Positions 1 through 8,583 are shown, counted from the first letter of the stretch. The stretch: 64,000 nt of DNA from DASSFG01 sp035550375 (GCA_035550375.1 DASZPH010000076.1:1-64000), one strand, 5' to 3'. The notes: generated by a model from the letters alone, not told the origin. Program-made: numbers and translations.

Positions 1-481
1 CACCGAGCCGCTCGAGCAGCAGCAGGTGGTCAACGCCATGGCCAACCAACTCGGTCTGAGCATGCTCTTCTATGGCGTTCAACAGCAGCAGCAGGCGATG
101 AACCCGCGTCTCAATGGACCGCAGGTCGCCCGGCAATTGGATGCCCAGAATGACGCCAGCGCGGCGGGAAGCATGGCCCGCTCCCGTGCCAAACAAATCG
201 GCGAGTTGCCGCGCGGCATGAATCCGGTCAACCCCTTCTTCATGAGAGGCGCGGCCGGCTACCAGCCCGTCATCAGCAGCCTTCCCCAGGGAGCCCAGAT
301 GTTCACCACGGCCGTAATCTCGGCCGACCGCCGTTACGTGCGCGTCACGCCGGTTCCGATCTTCTCCGTCGTTTCGCAGGTGAATACGTTCAACTACGTA
401 TCCGGCCAGAGCGGCACGAGCAATGGTGGCGGCCAGGGTGGTTTCGGCGCCGGTGGTGGCCGCGGTCTAGGCGGCTTTTAG
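1..481 (+). CDS. C-terminal part of a secreted-type Gly-rich hypothetical protein (5' end missing)
   Basis: The reading frame is open from base 2 with no stop and ends with TAG at 479-481, so the start lies left of the window. A GTG at 26 is in frame but has no ribosome site, and sequence before it also reads as protein, so I treat the gene as truncated. About 159 residues are visible. They contain a Gln run near the left edge, a central stretch with alternating hydrophobic residues that looks like beta structure (ISADRRYVRVTPVPIFSVV), and a C-terminal tail almost wholly Gly with a few Phe, Gln and Arg. Gly-rich tails of this kind are common in planctomycete envelope and secretin-associated proteins, but I recognise no domain. 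Its neighbour, an OmpA lipoprotein 193 bp downstream, is also an envelope protein. Function unknown. Confidence 0.7.
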   Translation, partial: TEPLEQQQVVNAMANQLGLSMLFYGVQQQQQAMNPRLNGPQVARQLDAQNDASAAGSMARSRAKQIGELPRGMNPVNPFFMRGAAGYQPVISSLPQGAQMFTTAVISADRRYVRVTPVPIFSVVSQVNTFNYVSGQSGTSNGGGQGGFGAGGGRGLGGF

Positions 482-674
482 CGACGAGGAGAGGTGGGCG
501 CGGAGGCGCCGGCTTCTCGATTGCCCTTGTCGGCAACCGCTTTGGCCGCTATACACTTCGCCCGAAAGTCCAGGCGATCGCCGCGCCTTCGTCGAAATGC
601 GCCACGTCTGATAAGCCTCGGACTGTAAACACGTCGAGTCCGACCGCCGCCACCTCTCGTTGTAGGGTTTTGCC

Positions 675-1499
675 GTGCGTCCGCGAATCCGCGGCTATTG
701 GCTGTTCGTTCTCTGGCCGCTTCTTGCCGGCTGCGCCCAGAATCCCTACATGCTGCAAGGCCAACTCGAACGGCTGCAACAGGAGCACACCACGCTCGCC
801 CAGCGGTACCAGGAATTGCAAACCCGCATGGCGACCCTTGACCAGGACAACCAGGAACAGGGGCAGCTTCTGGCCCAGTCGATGCAGCAAAAACGCGTCT
901 TGGAAGACCAGGTGACTGCCCTGCAAGAGCAACTCCGCGGGGCGGCTAGCCAGTTGGCCACACTGAAGGAATCAACCGGCGAGGCTGAGAAGAAGGCAGA
1001 GATGCTAGCCGCGTCGGCCAAGCGAAAAATCGGTGCCACCATCTCGGCCAATAATAGCCTGCGCAATCAACTGACTCCCTTCGACATTCCGGGAATCGAG
1101 TCGCGCGTCGACGGCGACGTGATTCGCGTGGAGTTGCCGGGCAATCGCCTTTTTCAGCCGGGCGGTGCCCAATTATCGTCCGAGGCAGGAGCTCTGCTGG
1201 AGTCGGTGTCGGCGGCGATCTTCCGACACTACCCGGATCACGTCGTGGGGATTGAAGGGCACACAGACAGCGACCCGGTGAGCAACAGCCGGTGGTCGAG
1301 CAACCACGTGCTGTCGGTCGGCCGGGCCATGGCCATCTATAACTACTTGGTGGAGCGCGGCCGATTCAAGGCAAATCAGCTCCTGGTGGTCGGGCACGGC
1401 GCTAATCACCCGATCGTCTCCAACGCCACTCCGGCCGGCAAAGAGCGCAACTCGCGCGTGGAACTGGTCATCTACCCCGACCGCGTCGCCGGCCGATAG
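675..1499 (+). CDS. OmpA-family peptidoglycan-associated lipoprotein with N-terminal coiled coil
   Basis: 274 residues from a GTG start. The N-terminus is a lipoprotein signal ending in the lipobox LLAGC, so Cys20 would carry the lipid anchor. Residues about 25-120 are rich in Gln, Leu and Glu in heptads and form a predicted coiled coil. Residues about 150-270 are an OmpA C-terminal domain: GIEGHTDSDPV, then LSVGRAMAIYNYL, then GHGANHPI and NSRVELVIYP fit the peptidoglycan-binding fold with its conserved Asp and Arg. The likely role is tethering the outer membrane to peptidoglycan, as in the Pal/MotB-like class. The start is supported by the immediate signal peptide. The gene stands alone, with 229 bp before hisH. 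Confidence 0.9.
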   Translation: MRPRIRGYWLFVLWPLLAGCAQNPYMLQGQLERLQQEHTTLAQRYQELQTRMATLDQDNQEQGQLLAQSMQQKRVLEDQVTALQEQLRGAASQLATLKESTGEAEKKAEMLAASAKRKIGATISANNSLRNQLTPFDIPGIESRVDGDVIRVELPGNRLFQPGGAQLSSEAGALLESVSAAIFRHYPDHVVGIEGHTDSDPVSNSRWSSNHVLSVGRAMAIYNYLVERGRFKANQLLVVGHGANHPIVSNATPAGKERNSRVELVIYPDRVAGR

Positions 1500-1728
1500 G
1501 CGGTTATGACGCTCGTCGCATAGCTCGCGGGCCGCTCGCCGCCAGCCTCCGCCGCCGATAGAATCTTAGGCTGACGGCCGAACCGCCGCGGGTATCCCAC
1601 GGTTGCGATGCAGGCGTCTCGCCCGCGTCGAGGCGGCCGAGACGGCCGAACCAGGACTAACCGCGCGAGCCGAACCTGACGGGGCCGGGCGGTGTCTGGC
1701 GTGGCGTACCTTCGAGTTGGGTGACTGA

Positions 1729-2379
1729 ATGATCGTGATCGTCGACTACGGCATGGGTAACCTGCGCAGCGTGCAAAAAGGGTTCGAGAAGGTCGGCCAT
1801 GCTGCGACCGTGACGAGCGATCCTGAGATCATCCGCTCGGCATCGAGAGTCGTCTTGCCGGGAGTGGGCGCCTTTGGCGACGCGATGCAGGAACTGCGCA
1901 AACGGGAACTGGTCGAGCCCCTGAAACAGGCCATCGCCGAGGGGACGCCGTTTCTGGGGATATGCCTGGGGTTGCAGTTGTTGTTCGACGTGAGCTACGA
2001 AGGGGGGCGCTACGAAGGGCTCGGCGTCCTGCCTGGCGAGGTCGTGCGTTTCGACCTGCCGCACGAGTACAAAGTGCCGCACATGGGGTGGAACCAGCTC
2101 CGCATCCGGCGCCCGGCGCCGATCCTATCTGGACTGGCCGACGGCACCCACGCCTATTTTGTCCACTCCTACTACGCCGTTCCGCGCGAGAGCCAGGATA
2201 TCGCCGCCGAGACCGAGTATGGCTGGCCGTTCACTTCCGTCGTCTGGCGTGACAACGTCTTCGCTACCCAGTTCCATCCCGAGAAGAGCCAGGCTGACGG
2301 CCTGAAAATCTTGCGCAATTTCGCAGAAACGGTGGAGGCCCGGTTTATCCCCTCTCCCTCCGGGAGAGGGCCAGGGTGA
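1729..2379 (+). CDS. hisH: Imidazole glycerol phosphate synthase, glutamine amidotransferase subunit HisH
   Basis: 216 residues. HisH hydrolyses glutamine and passes ammonia to HisF, which makes IGP and AICAR in histidine synthesis. The class I amidotransferase triad is complete: Cys79 in GICLGLQLLF, and His183 and Glu185 in QFHPEKS. The N-terminus MIVIVDYGMGNLRSV is canonical, and the 96-120 region includes HMGWNQL. HisA lies next on the same strand 325 bp away; hisF is not in the window. An oddity is that the last residues, PSPSGRGPG, come from a palindromic repeat at 2350-2381 and not from the HisH fold, which ends near residue 203. The ATG start fits the family; the ribosome site is weak. 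Confidence 0.97.
   Translation: MIVIVDYGMGNLRSVQKGFEKVGHAATVTSDPEIIRSASRVVLPGVGAFGDAMQELRKRELVEPLKQAIAEGTPFLGICLGLQLLFDVSYEGGRYEGLGVLPGEVVRFDLPHEYKVPHMGWNQLRIRRPAPILSGLADGTHAYFVHSYYAVPRESQDIAAETEYGWPFTSVVWRDNVFATQFHPEKSQADGLKILRNFAETVEARFIPSPSGRGPG
2350..2370. repeat. Palindromic repeat core CCCTCTCCC-TCC-GGGAGAGGG inside the 3' end of hisH
   Basis: A 9-bp perfect inverted repeat with a 3-base loop. It lies inside the hisH reading frame and encodes part of the HisH tail, followed at once by the GGGCCAGGGTGAGG arm. The same stem with a different loop occurs at 41362-41388 in the ABC exporter operon, so it is a dispersed element and not a hisH-specific structure. Confidence 0.75.
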
Positions 2380-2582
2380 GGGCGTGTTGCGCTGCCAGGT
2401 CGGATCGCGTTCGTGGATCGGCTCTTTGTGGCCAATTGGTCGGGCCACGCAAGGGCGGCAGCACCAACTCGGTTCGCCATCGAGCGCCTCCAGTACCTTG
2501 AGGCTAGCGCTTCTCGTGCGCGGCAAAGGGCATTGGGCGACGTAACCCGTCGCCGCGTCACGGCCCGTCCTCACCCTGGCCC
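2368..2582. repeat. 215-bp interval bounded by 14-bp perfect inverted repeats
   Basis: GGGCCAGGGTGAGG at 2368-2381 is matched exactly in inverse at 2569-2582 (CCTCACCCTGGCCC). The left copy continues outward into the palindrome within hisH; the right copy continues into a degenerate form of the same stem (2583-2600). Two opposed copies of one small repeat therefore bracket a 187-bp centre. No open reading frame in the centre looks like a gene. It could be a two-copy REP-like element (REPIN/MITE-like) or two chance neighbours of a common genomic repeat. Confidence 0.6.
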
Positions 2583-2704
2583 GCTTCCAAAGGGCGAGGA
2601 GACGAGGAGATGACGCAGCTCGCTGGCAACTCTTGATTGGGTCAGTGCTGTGTGCCATATTCGGAGTTCTCCTGTTTCGGCATATCCGCGGGTTTCCATT
2701 CGCG
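2383..2704. other. Gene-free stretch between hisH and hisA
   Basis: About 320 bp between the hisH stop and the hisA start I chose. Apart from the right arm of the inverted repeat at 2569-2600 I see nothing coding. The hisA frame stays open upstream to a TTG at 2633, but that segment has no similarity to HisA. No clear promoter or terminator is visible. Confidence 0.5.
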
Positions 2705-3442
2705 ATGCAGATCTGGCCTGCAATCGACGTGCGCGGCGGCAAGTGCGTCCGCCTCCAACAAGGCGACTACCGGCGCGAAACGGTCTTTGCTGAAGACCCC
2801 GTTGCCATGGCCAGACACTGGGTGGAGCTCGGGGCGGAGCGTCTCCACCTGGTTGACCTGGACGGCGCCCGGGACGGACGCCCGATCAATGCCGACTGCA
2901 TCCGGGCGATCATCCAAGGGGTCAAGGTCCCTTGCCAGTTGGGCGGCGGCATTCGCGATGAGGCGACGATTGCCCATTGGCTTGAGGCGGGCATCGCCAG
3001 GTTGGTTGTCGGCACGCAAGCCCTGCGCGAGCCCGATTGGTTTCGCCGCATGTGCGGCCGATTCCCGCAGCGGCTCGTTCTGGGGCTGGACGCGCGGGGC
3101 GGAAAGGTGGCCGCCGAGGGATGGTTGGAGACGAGCGACGTGGCGGCCACCGAACTGGCCCGAAGCTACGCGGCGGAGCCGATCGCGGCGATCATTTACA
3201 CCGACATCGCCACCGACGGCATGCTGGGCGGCCCGAATCTCCAGGCCATGAAGGCGCTCCGCCAGGCGGTGGGCCTGCCGATCATCGCCTCGGGCGGTGT
3301 CACCCGCACCGCGGATATCGCGGCCCTCGCCGCTGTTCCCGTCGAGGGTTGCATCGTCGGCCGCGCCTTATACGAGGGGGTGCTGAACCTCGCCGATGCC
3401 CTCACCGCCGCACATCAAAGCGCAGCCGGACTGCAGGAGTGA
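2705..3442 (+). CDS. hisA: Phosphoribosylformimino-AICAR-P isomerase HisA
   Basis: 245 residues from ATG 2705. HisA opens the ribose ring of ProFAR (BBM II) to PRFAR, the step before HisH/HisF. The (beta/alpha)8 barrel shows both catalytic aspartates: Asp8 in AIDVRGGKCVRL and Asp130 in LGLDARGGKV. The phosphate loops GGGIRDEATI (about 80-89) and IASGGVTRTADI (about 194-205), and YTDIATDGML, are all present. The frame is open upstream to a TTG at 2633, giving 24 extra residues unlike HisA, so I start at MQIWPAIDV, which aligns with family N-termini. No strong ribosome site precedes either start. hisH lies upstream on the same strand; the gap carries a repeat element. Confidence 0.96.
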   Translation: MQIWPAIDVRGGKCVRLQQGDYRRETVFAEDPVAMARHWVELGAERLHLVDLDGARDGRPINADCIRAIIQGVKVPCQLGGGIRDEATIAHWLEAGIARLVVGTQALREPDWFRRMCGRFPQRLVLGLDARGGKVAAEGWLETSDVAATELARSYAAEPIAAIIYTDIATDGMLGGPNLQAMKALRQAVGLPIIASGGVTRTADIAALAAVPVEGCIVGRALYEGVLNLADALTAAHQSAAGLQE

Positions 3443-3497
3443 ATTCGCCTCACCTATCGTTCTTCTGCTCAGGCTTGACATCAACAAAGGAAGCTTT

Positions 3498-5597
3498 ATG
3501 GCGCTACGCAACGTCGAAGACATTCGCAACATCGCTTTCTGCGGGCACGGATCGGCTGGCAAAACGACGCTGGTGGACAAGATACTGACGAAGACCGGCG
3601 CCATTAAGCACCCCGCGAGCGTCGACGACGGCACGAGCGTTTGCGACTTCGACGAGGAAGAGAAGCACCACAAGTACTCGATCGAGGCCAGCGTGGTCCA
3701 TTTCGACCACGCGGGCAAGTTCTTTCAGGTGATCGACACACCGGGCTACCCCGATTTCATCGGTCAGACGATCGGAGCGCTGCGGGCCGTGGAAACGGCC
3801 GCGATCGTGATCAACGCCCATTCGGGCATCGAGGTCAACACCCGGCGCGTCTTCCAGGAGGCGCGCAAGGCCGGTTTGGGGCGGATCATCGTCATCAGCA
3901 AGCTCGACGACGAGAACGCCGATTTCAACAAGCTCTATAACAGCATCAAGGAGCTGTTCGGAACCTGCTGCCTTCCTTTGAACATCCCCTTGGGAAGCGG
4001 CCACCATTTTCGCGGCGTAGCGAGCACGCTCATGCCGCCGGCCGACTTGAAAGACGCCGCCGTCGATCCAGCCGAGATCCGGACGGCGCTCGTCGAGTCG
4101 ATCATCGAACACGACGAGGAGGTAACCGCCAGATATTTCGAGGGCCAGCAGCCGACCGACGAGGAGATCTCGCGATTGATCGTAGAGGCGATCGCCGACG
4201 GCAGCGTCGTGCCGATCTTGTGTGTCGCTGCCAAAAGCGACGTGGGGGTGACCGAGTTGCTCGACGCCCTGGCGTTGTGCGGTCTGCCACCGAGCAAAGT
4301 CGTTCGACGGGCGAAGAAGGCCGATGGCGGCGAGGTGGAGCTGAAGCCCGATCCGGCCGCCCCGCTTGCGGCGCAGGTGTTCAAAACACGGATCGATCCG
4401 TTCGTGCAGAAGCTGAGCTTCATCCGCGTCTTCTCGGGCACCTTGAAGAAAGACGACACAGTCCATGCTTCCAAGGCCCGCAAAGGGGTCAAGCTCTCGC
4501 AGCTTTTTCGCGTTCAGGCCAACCATACCGAGCCGGTCGACGTGGCCGGACCGGGCGACATCGTGGCGGTGACCAAGACGGAAGATCTGCATACGGCCTC
4601 GAGCCTCGGCGATCTGGAATTGCCCCCCATCGACTTTCCCACGCCCATGGCCGGACTGGCGGTCACGCCCAAGAGCCGCGGCGACGAAGGCAAACTCTCG
4701 ACCGCCCTGCACAAGATTGTGGAAGAGGATCCGACGCTGCACCTCGACCGCGATTCGCAGACCAAAGAGCTGGTGATGACCGGCATGAGCGAGCTGCACT
4801 TGCAGATCATCCGCGAACGGCTTAAACGCCGCGACAAGGTGGAGGTCGAGGTCAAGGAGCCCAAAATCCCCTACCGCGAGACGATCCAGGCCAAGGCGGA
4901 GGGAAGCTACCGTCACAAGAAGCAGACGGGCGGACGCGGCCAGTTCGGCGAGGTACACATCCGCATGTTCCCGTTGCCGCAAGGAATAAATATCGAAGAG
5001 TACGCGACGAAGGCCCATTTCGCCTCGATGCGGGAGTATCACTACGACCGGGCGAACAACTTTCTTTGGGTCGACTCCATCGTGGGCGGCACGATTCCCA
5101 ACAATTTCCTGCCCGCCGTCGAAAAGGGTTTTAAAGAGCGAATGGAGCGGGGCGTGATCGCCGGCTACAAGGTGCAGAACGTTTGCGTGGAGGTCCACTT
5201 CGGCAAGCACCATCCGGTTGACAGCTCGGAAGCGGCCTTCAAGACGGCCGGATCCATGGCCTTTCGCAACGTCTTCCAGACAGCCAAGCCGTCGCTTCTG
5301 GAGCCTATCGTGACCATGCACATTACGGTTCCTAGCGACAAGCTGGGCGACATCAACAGCGATATGTCGGGCCGGCGCGGCCGGGTGCTGGGCATGGATT
5401 CGGCGGGGGGCGATTTGCAGACCGTCACGGCCGAGGCGCCGCTGGCGGAAGTCACCACCTACGCTCGGGCTCTATCGAGCATGACCGGCGGGCAAGGGAG
5501 TTTTACGATGGAATTCAGCCGCTACGAAGTGGTGCCGGGGAACGTGCAGAAGGAGATTATCGAGAAGGCCGTGCTCCATCCGGAGGAAGAGGAGTAG
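3498..5597 (+). CDS. Elongation factor G-like translational GTPase (EF-G type II)
   Basis: 699 residues from ATG 3498 with AAAGGA seven bases upstream; an upstream in-frame ATG at 3396 overlaps hisA and is unlikely. Domain order follows EF-G: G domain with G1 GHGSAGKT (16-23) and G3 DTPG (80-83), then domain II, domain III with MSELHLQIIRERL, domain IV with GGRGQFGEVHIRM, and a C-terminal domain V. The second G-protein specificity motif reads SKLD (134-137) where canonical EF-G has NKMD. The N-terminus lacks the usual RN(I/F)GIxAHID form of the primary EF-G. These features fit the additional EF-G paralogues of planctomycetes and other phyla, whose roles in elongation versus recycling are not settled. 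Start lies 55 bp after the hisA stop. Confidence 0.9.
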   Translation: MALRNVEDIRNIAFCGHGSAGKTTLVDKILTKTGAIKHPASVDDGTSVCDFDEEEKHHKYSIEASVVHFDHAGKFFQVIDTPGYPDFIGQTIGALRAVETAAIVINAHSGIEVNTRRVFQEARKAGLGRIIVISKLDDENADFNKLYNSIKELFGTCCLPLNIPLGSGHHFRGVASTLMPPADLKDAAVDPAEIRTALVESIIEHDEEVTARYFEGQQPTDEEISRLIVEAIADGSVVPILCVAAKSDVGVTELLDALALCGLPPSKVVRRAKKADGGEVELKPDPAAPLAAQVFKTRIDPFVQKLSFIRVFSGTLKKDDTVHASKARKGVKLSQLFRVQANHTEPVDVAGPGDIVAVTKTEDLHTASSLGDLELPPIDFPTPMAGLAVTPKSRGDEGKLSTALHKIVEEDPTLHLDRDSQTKELVMTGMSELHLQIIRERLKRRDKVEVEVKEPKIPYRETIQAKAEGSYRHKKQTGGRGQFGEVHIRMFPLPQGINIEEYATKAHFASMREYHYDRANNFLWVDSIVGGTIPNNFLPAVEKGFKERMERGVIAGYKVQNVCVEVHFGKHHPVDSSEAAFKTAGSMAFRNVFQTAKPSLLEPIVTMHITVPSDKLGDINSDMSGRRGRVLGMDSAGGDLQTVTAEAPLAEVTTYARALSSMTGGQGSFTMEFSRYEVVPGNVQKEIIEKAVLHPEEEE

Positions 5598-5761
5598 GGC
5601 GTGGGCGAGCCGGCGTGCGGGTTTCCCCCGGCGCGGCCTTCCGCGTCTTATTTCAATCGGGCGGCCCATGCCGGGACCGCTCCCGATACGGTCGCCTGGG
5701 GCCGGTGAGCGGTAGGAATCAGTCTGCTTCCCAATCGCGACGCTTGCCGGCACAATGCACA

Positions 5762-6241
5762 ATGGATGTGCTTGACAAATGGGGAGCTTCTCGCGTGACG
5801 GAGAACAAACCAAACCGGCGATACCGCGTCACCGGGCGACAGGCGCTCGCGGTGGCGGCCAGCGTGCTGCTGTTTCTGGTCAGCCTGCCGCTGGACGCCT
5901 TTTACATCGACCGGGCGGCCGATCCGTGCGCCTGGAGCCTCGGATTCGGTCTGTTGCTCGTCGGCTGGATTGCAGCGCTGGACGGCGTGCCGGCATGGCT
6001 GGCCAATCCGGCGTTGCTGGCCGCGTGGATCTCGCTACTTATTGGTTTCAGGCGAACGGCTGTGGTCAGTGCGGCGTTGGCGTTGCTCCTGGCCTTGAGT
6101 TTCCTGCTTTGCCAGCAGGTTCTGACCAGCGAAGCAGGCCACTATTCCCGCGTGTCCGGCTATGGATACGGCTATTGGTTCTGGGTCAGCAGCATGGCTG
6201 CGGCCTTCCTCGGCAGCGTCGTCAACCTGAAAGCCCGTTGA
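5762..6241 (+). CDS. Small multispanning membrane protein, unknown function
   Basis: 159 residues from ATG 5762; GTG 5795 is an alternative that removes 11 polar residues. About five hydrophobic segments are visible, near residues 28-46, 57-73, 82-97, 100-118 and 137-153, after a basic N-terminus (NKPNRRYRVTGR) that should stay in the cytoplasm. A Tyr/Gly-rich loop (SGYGYGYWFWVSS) precedes the last segment. I recognise no family. The gene follows the EF-G-like gene by 164 bp and converges with the DUF4142 gene; an inverted repeat at 6296-6336 lies between them. Confidence 0.6.
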   Translation: MDVLDKWGASRVTENKPNRRYRVTGRQALAVAASVLLFLVSLPLDAFYIDRAADPCAWSLGFGLLLVGWIAALDGVPAWLANPALLAAWISLLIGFRRTAVVSAALALLLALSFLLCQQVLTSEAGHYSRVSGYGYGYWFWVSSMAAAFLGSVVNLKAR

Positions 6242-6295
6242 CGCGGGCATGAAACCATCTCGCACTCCTCGCGATGGGAACGTGTGGAATCAAAT

Positions 6296-6336
6296 GAGGG
6301 ACGGAAAGGCGCACAACTTCGCTCTCTCCGTCCCTC
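6296..6336. terminator. Candidate bidirectional terminator between convergent genes
   Basis: GAGGGACGGA at 6296-6305 is a perfect 10-bp inverse match of TCCGTCCCTC at 6327-6336, with a 21-base loop. It sits between the stops of a plus-strand gene (6241) and a minus-strand gene (6401). There is no T-run after either arm, so termination is inferred from position only. Confidence 0.45.
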
Positions 6337-6400
6337 TCGCTTGCCACCCGCTGTTAGCCAGCGAGCCGGTTTATCGGGGCGCCCGCCTGTTGGAATAATC

Positions 6401-7195
6401 TCAGTTGCGGTCCGTGTCCCGATCGCGACTCGATTCTCGATCGCCGCCCGAGTTGTCGCGCGAGCTGGATGACCGGTCGCTCGACTTCCCCTTGCCCTCT
6501 TTGCCTTCGTGCTTCTTCATGAGCTCCTTGGCTTTGTCCAGATGCTCTTGGGTCGTCTGCTCCCCGTCTTCGATCACCTGATCGAGTTCTGGCGACGCAT
6601 AGCGGCTAAAAACCTTCAGCGTATCGAGCACGTGAATGTGCATGCCGATTTGCATTCCCAGGTAACATCTGTCGAAGTCCTCGCCGTCTTTCTCCTCAAG
6701 CTCTCGCTCGACTGAAGCGACGCATTGCTGGCCTAGTTGCTGCTTGAGACGGACGAAATTCAATCCGCCATACTGGGTGTTCACCCCTTGCGCGTTCTGC
6801 ACCTCCGCCTGCGCGTTACGTCCGGTGGCGGCGAAACGTTGCAGCTTCTCCACCATTTCGGCGTGATCGTCGATCATCCGTTTGGCAAACTCCTTAACCT
6901 CGTCGCACGACGCTCGTTCTTGCGCCATCCGGGCGAGCTGGATTTCGGCACGGTTGTCGACCAGCAGCCAACTGGCGAGTTGTTGATCGGTAAGGCTCGC
7001 GCCCTCCATCGGGCCGCTGGCACGCTGCGAGCGGCCCGCGGTCAGGGGCTGGCCCTGCGCGTACTGGCCCTGTTCGTATTGCCCGGCGGGGTACCTCTCT
7101 TGAGAGTTCGCGCGGCGGCGCAGTTGCGCCGACGCGCCGTCGGCGAAGGTCAAGGCAATTACCCCCACGGCGGCGACGAATGTCCACTTCTGCAT
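6401..7195 (-). CDS. DUF4142 family secreted protein with charged Ser/Arg/Asp tail
   Basis: 264 residues. The start is fixed by a strong ribosome site (AAAGGAG seven bases before the ATG at 7195). Residues 1-24 form a signal peptide (FVAAVGVIALTFADGASA). A Gln/Tyr/Gly-rich linker follows, then a four-helix DUF4142 domain: helices around TDQQLASWLLVDNRAEIQLA and CDEVKEFAKRMIDDHAEMV are characteristic, although the usual ferritin-like metal residues are not evident. The last 35 residues are almost all Ser, Arg, Asp and Lys. DUF4142 proteins are periplasmic or outer-membrane linked and of unknown biochemical role. The gene lies downstream of the ketoacyl synthase on the same strand, with a 110-bp gap and its own ribosome site. 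Confidence 0.8.
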   Translation of the reverse strand: MQKWTFVAAVGVIALTFADGASAQLRRRANSQERYPAGQYEQGQYAQGQPLTAGRSQRASGPMEGASLTDQQLASWLLVDNRAEIQLARMAQERASCDEVKEFAKRMIDDHAEMVEKLQRFAATGRNAQAEVQNAQGVNTQYGGLNFVRLKQQLGQQCVASVERELEEKDGEDFDRCYLGMQIGMHIHVLDTLKVFSRYASPELDQVIEDGEQTTQEHLDKAKELMKKHEGKEGKGKSSDRSSSSRDNSGGDRESSRDRDTDRN

Positions 7196-7305
7196 GGTGT
7201 TCTCCTTTTGTCTTGGAAACCGAGCGGCTCGAGAAAAACGCTTTCGCACGCGCATGCAAACGCCCGGCCAGAACGCAAGCAAATTGCCGCCACCGCGCCT
7301 CGGGC

Positions 7306-8583
7306 TTAGGGCGCGGCGATGATCATGGCGACAGATTGACCCATTGCCGAATGGTTGAGGAGCATCGCCGTAGGCTTGGCGCCGCACAGAGGACGGTCCG
7401 CCACGACATGGATTGGGCAGTCGGGGTCGGGTCGCTCGTAGTTCAACGTGACGGGAACACGACCGTGTTCCAGCGCCAGGATACTGGCGGCGGCTTCCAC
7501 GGCGCCGGTGCCGGACGCCAGATTGCCGAAATAGCTTTTGGGGGCGGTCACCGGCACGTCGCCCAATTCCGCCCTAATGGCGTGGGCTTCGGCGCGATCG
7601 TCGCCCACCGTACTCAGACCGTGCGCATTGATGTGCCCGATGTCGCCCGGCGTCATGCCGGCGGAACGCAGCGCGGCCAGGATGGCCCGTCGGATGCCGC
7701 TGCCGTCGGGCGGGGAATTTGCCCGGCGAGGCTCGTGCGACGAGCCGTAACCGACCACCCGGGCCCAGATTTTGGCACCCCGAGCCTCGGCGTGATCCCG
7801 GCGTTCGAGCACCAGCGCCGCCGACCCTTCGCCGTTGACGAACCCGTCACGCGATGAATCGAACGGGCGACACAGTTTTTCGGGTGGATCCTGGCGACGG
7901 GTCACCTCCTGCAGCGTGCTGCGAACCCAAATCATGGGTTGAATCCGCGTACCCGTCCCGCCGCCGATCATGACGTCGGCGTCGCCCCGCTCGATCACGC
8001 GGACGGCCTCGCCGAGGGCCATCAGGCTCGAACACTCCGAAAGGGAATGCGAATTGTTCGGTCCGCGAGCATCATGCGCGATGGCGATGTGGCAGGCCGG
8101 CATGTTGGGCAAATACTTGAGCATCCATAGCGGGTAGATCTCTTCCATGGCGGCCTTGCCCCAGAGGCGAAAGTCGAACCGACCGTCCACAATGCAACGC
8201 CGGAACGCGTTGCCGATGTCCTCCGGCTCGCAGTGAATCATGTCGGCCCCAAAAACGACTCCAATTCGTTCGGGGGGCACGGATTCGCTCGTTATCCCTG
8301 CTTCTTGGGTGGCCAGCGTGGCCGCCACGACGCCCAACTGAATGTCCCGAGACATGACCTTGAGGCTTTTGCGCGGTTTGACGAAATCCTTAGCGTCAAA
8401 GTCGACAACCTCCCCGCCGCAGTGGAAGTCCACGGCGGAGGTATCAAACTGCACAATGGGTCTTATGCCGCAAGTCCGGCTCTCCAATGAATTCCAAAAT
8501 GCGGAAACGCCGATGCCGATAGGGCTAACGACACCCAAGCCCGTGACCACCACCTCGGGAACCGGCGACATACTGGCTGACAT
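7306..8583 (-). CDS. Beta-ketoacyl-ACP synthase II-like thiolase-fold enzyme with a His-to-Asn change
   Basis: 425 residues, full length for FabF/KAS II. The fold is clear: VVVTGLGVVSPIG at the N-terminus, nucleophile Cys184 in SLSECSSLMALGEA, His321 in INAHGLSTVGDD, and Lys349 in APKSYFGN. The second catalytic His of FabF (KSxxGH) is Asn354 here, and the glycine-rich loop is altered to FGNLASGTGA. A Cys-His-Asn triad is normal in FabH but not in FabF, so decarboxylative condensation may differ or the protein may act on unusual acyl groups. It is divergent from a membrane fatty-acid desaturase 181 bp away, which suggests a shared job in making special lipids. The following gene on the strand is a DUF4142 protein. 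Confidence 0.87.
   Translation of the reverse strand: MSASMSPVPEVVVTGLGVVSPIGIGVSAFWNSLESRTCGIRPIVQFDTSAVDFHCGGEVVDFDAKDFVKPRKSLKVMSRDIQLGVVAATLATQEAGITSESVPPERIGVVFGADMIHCEPEDIGNAFRRCIVDGRFDFRLWGKAAMEEIYPLWMLKYLPNMPACHIAIAHDARGPNNSHSLSECSSLMALGEAVRVIERGDADVMIGGGTGTRIQPMIWVRSTLQEVTRRQDPPEKLCRPFDSSRDGFVNGEGSAALVLERRDHAEARGAKIWARVVGYGSSHEPRRANSPPDGSGIRRAILAALRSAGMTPGDIGHINAHGLSTVGDDRAEAHAIRAELGDVPVTAPKSYFGNLASGTGAVEAAASILALEHGRVPVTLNYERPDPDCPIHVVADRPLCGAKPTAMLLNHSAMGQSVAMIIAAP

Noticed and set aside
2633..3442. hisA starting at TTG 2633
   Set aside because: The extra 24 residues have no HisA character; MQIWPAIDV at 2705 aligns with the family N-terminus.
3504..5321. A 605-residue open frame on the minus strand opposite the EF-G gene
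   Set aside because: It mirrors the codon pattern of the real gene; the encoded sequence is rich in His, Arg and Leu and has no domain. High GC makes such antisense frames common.
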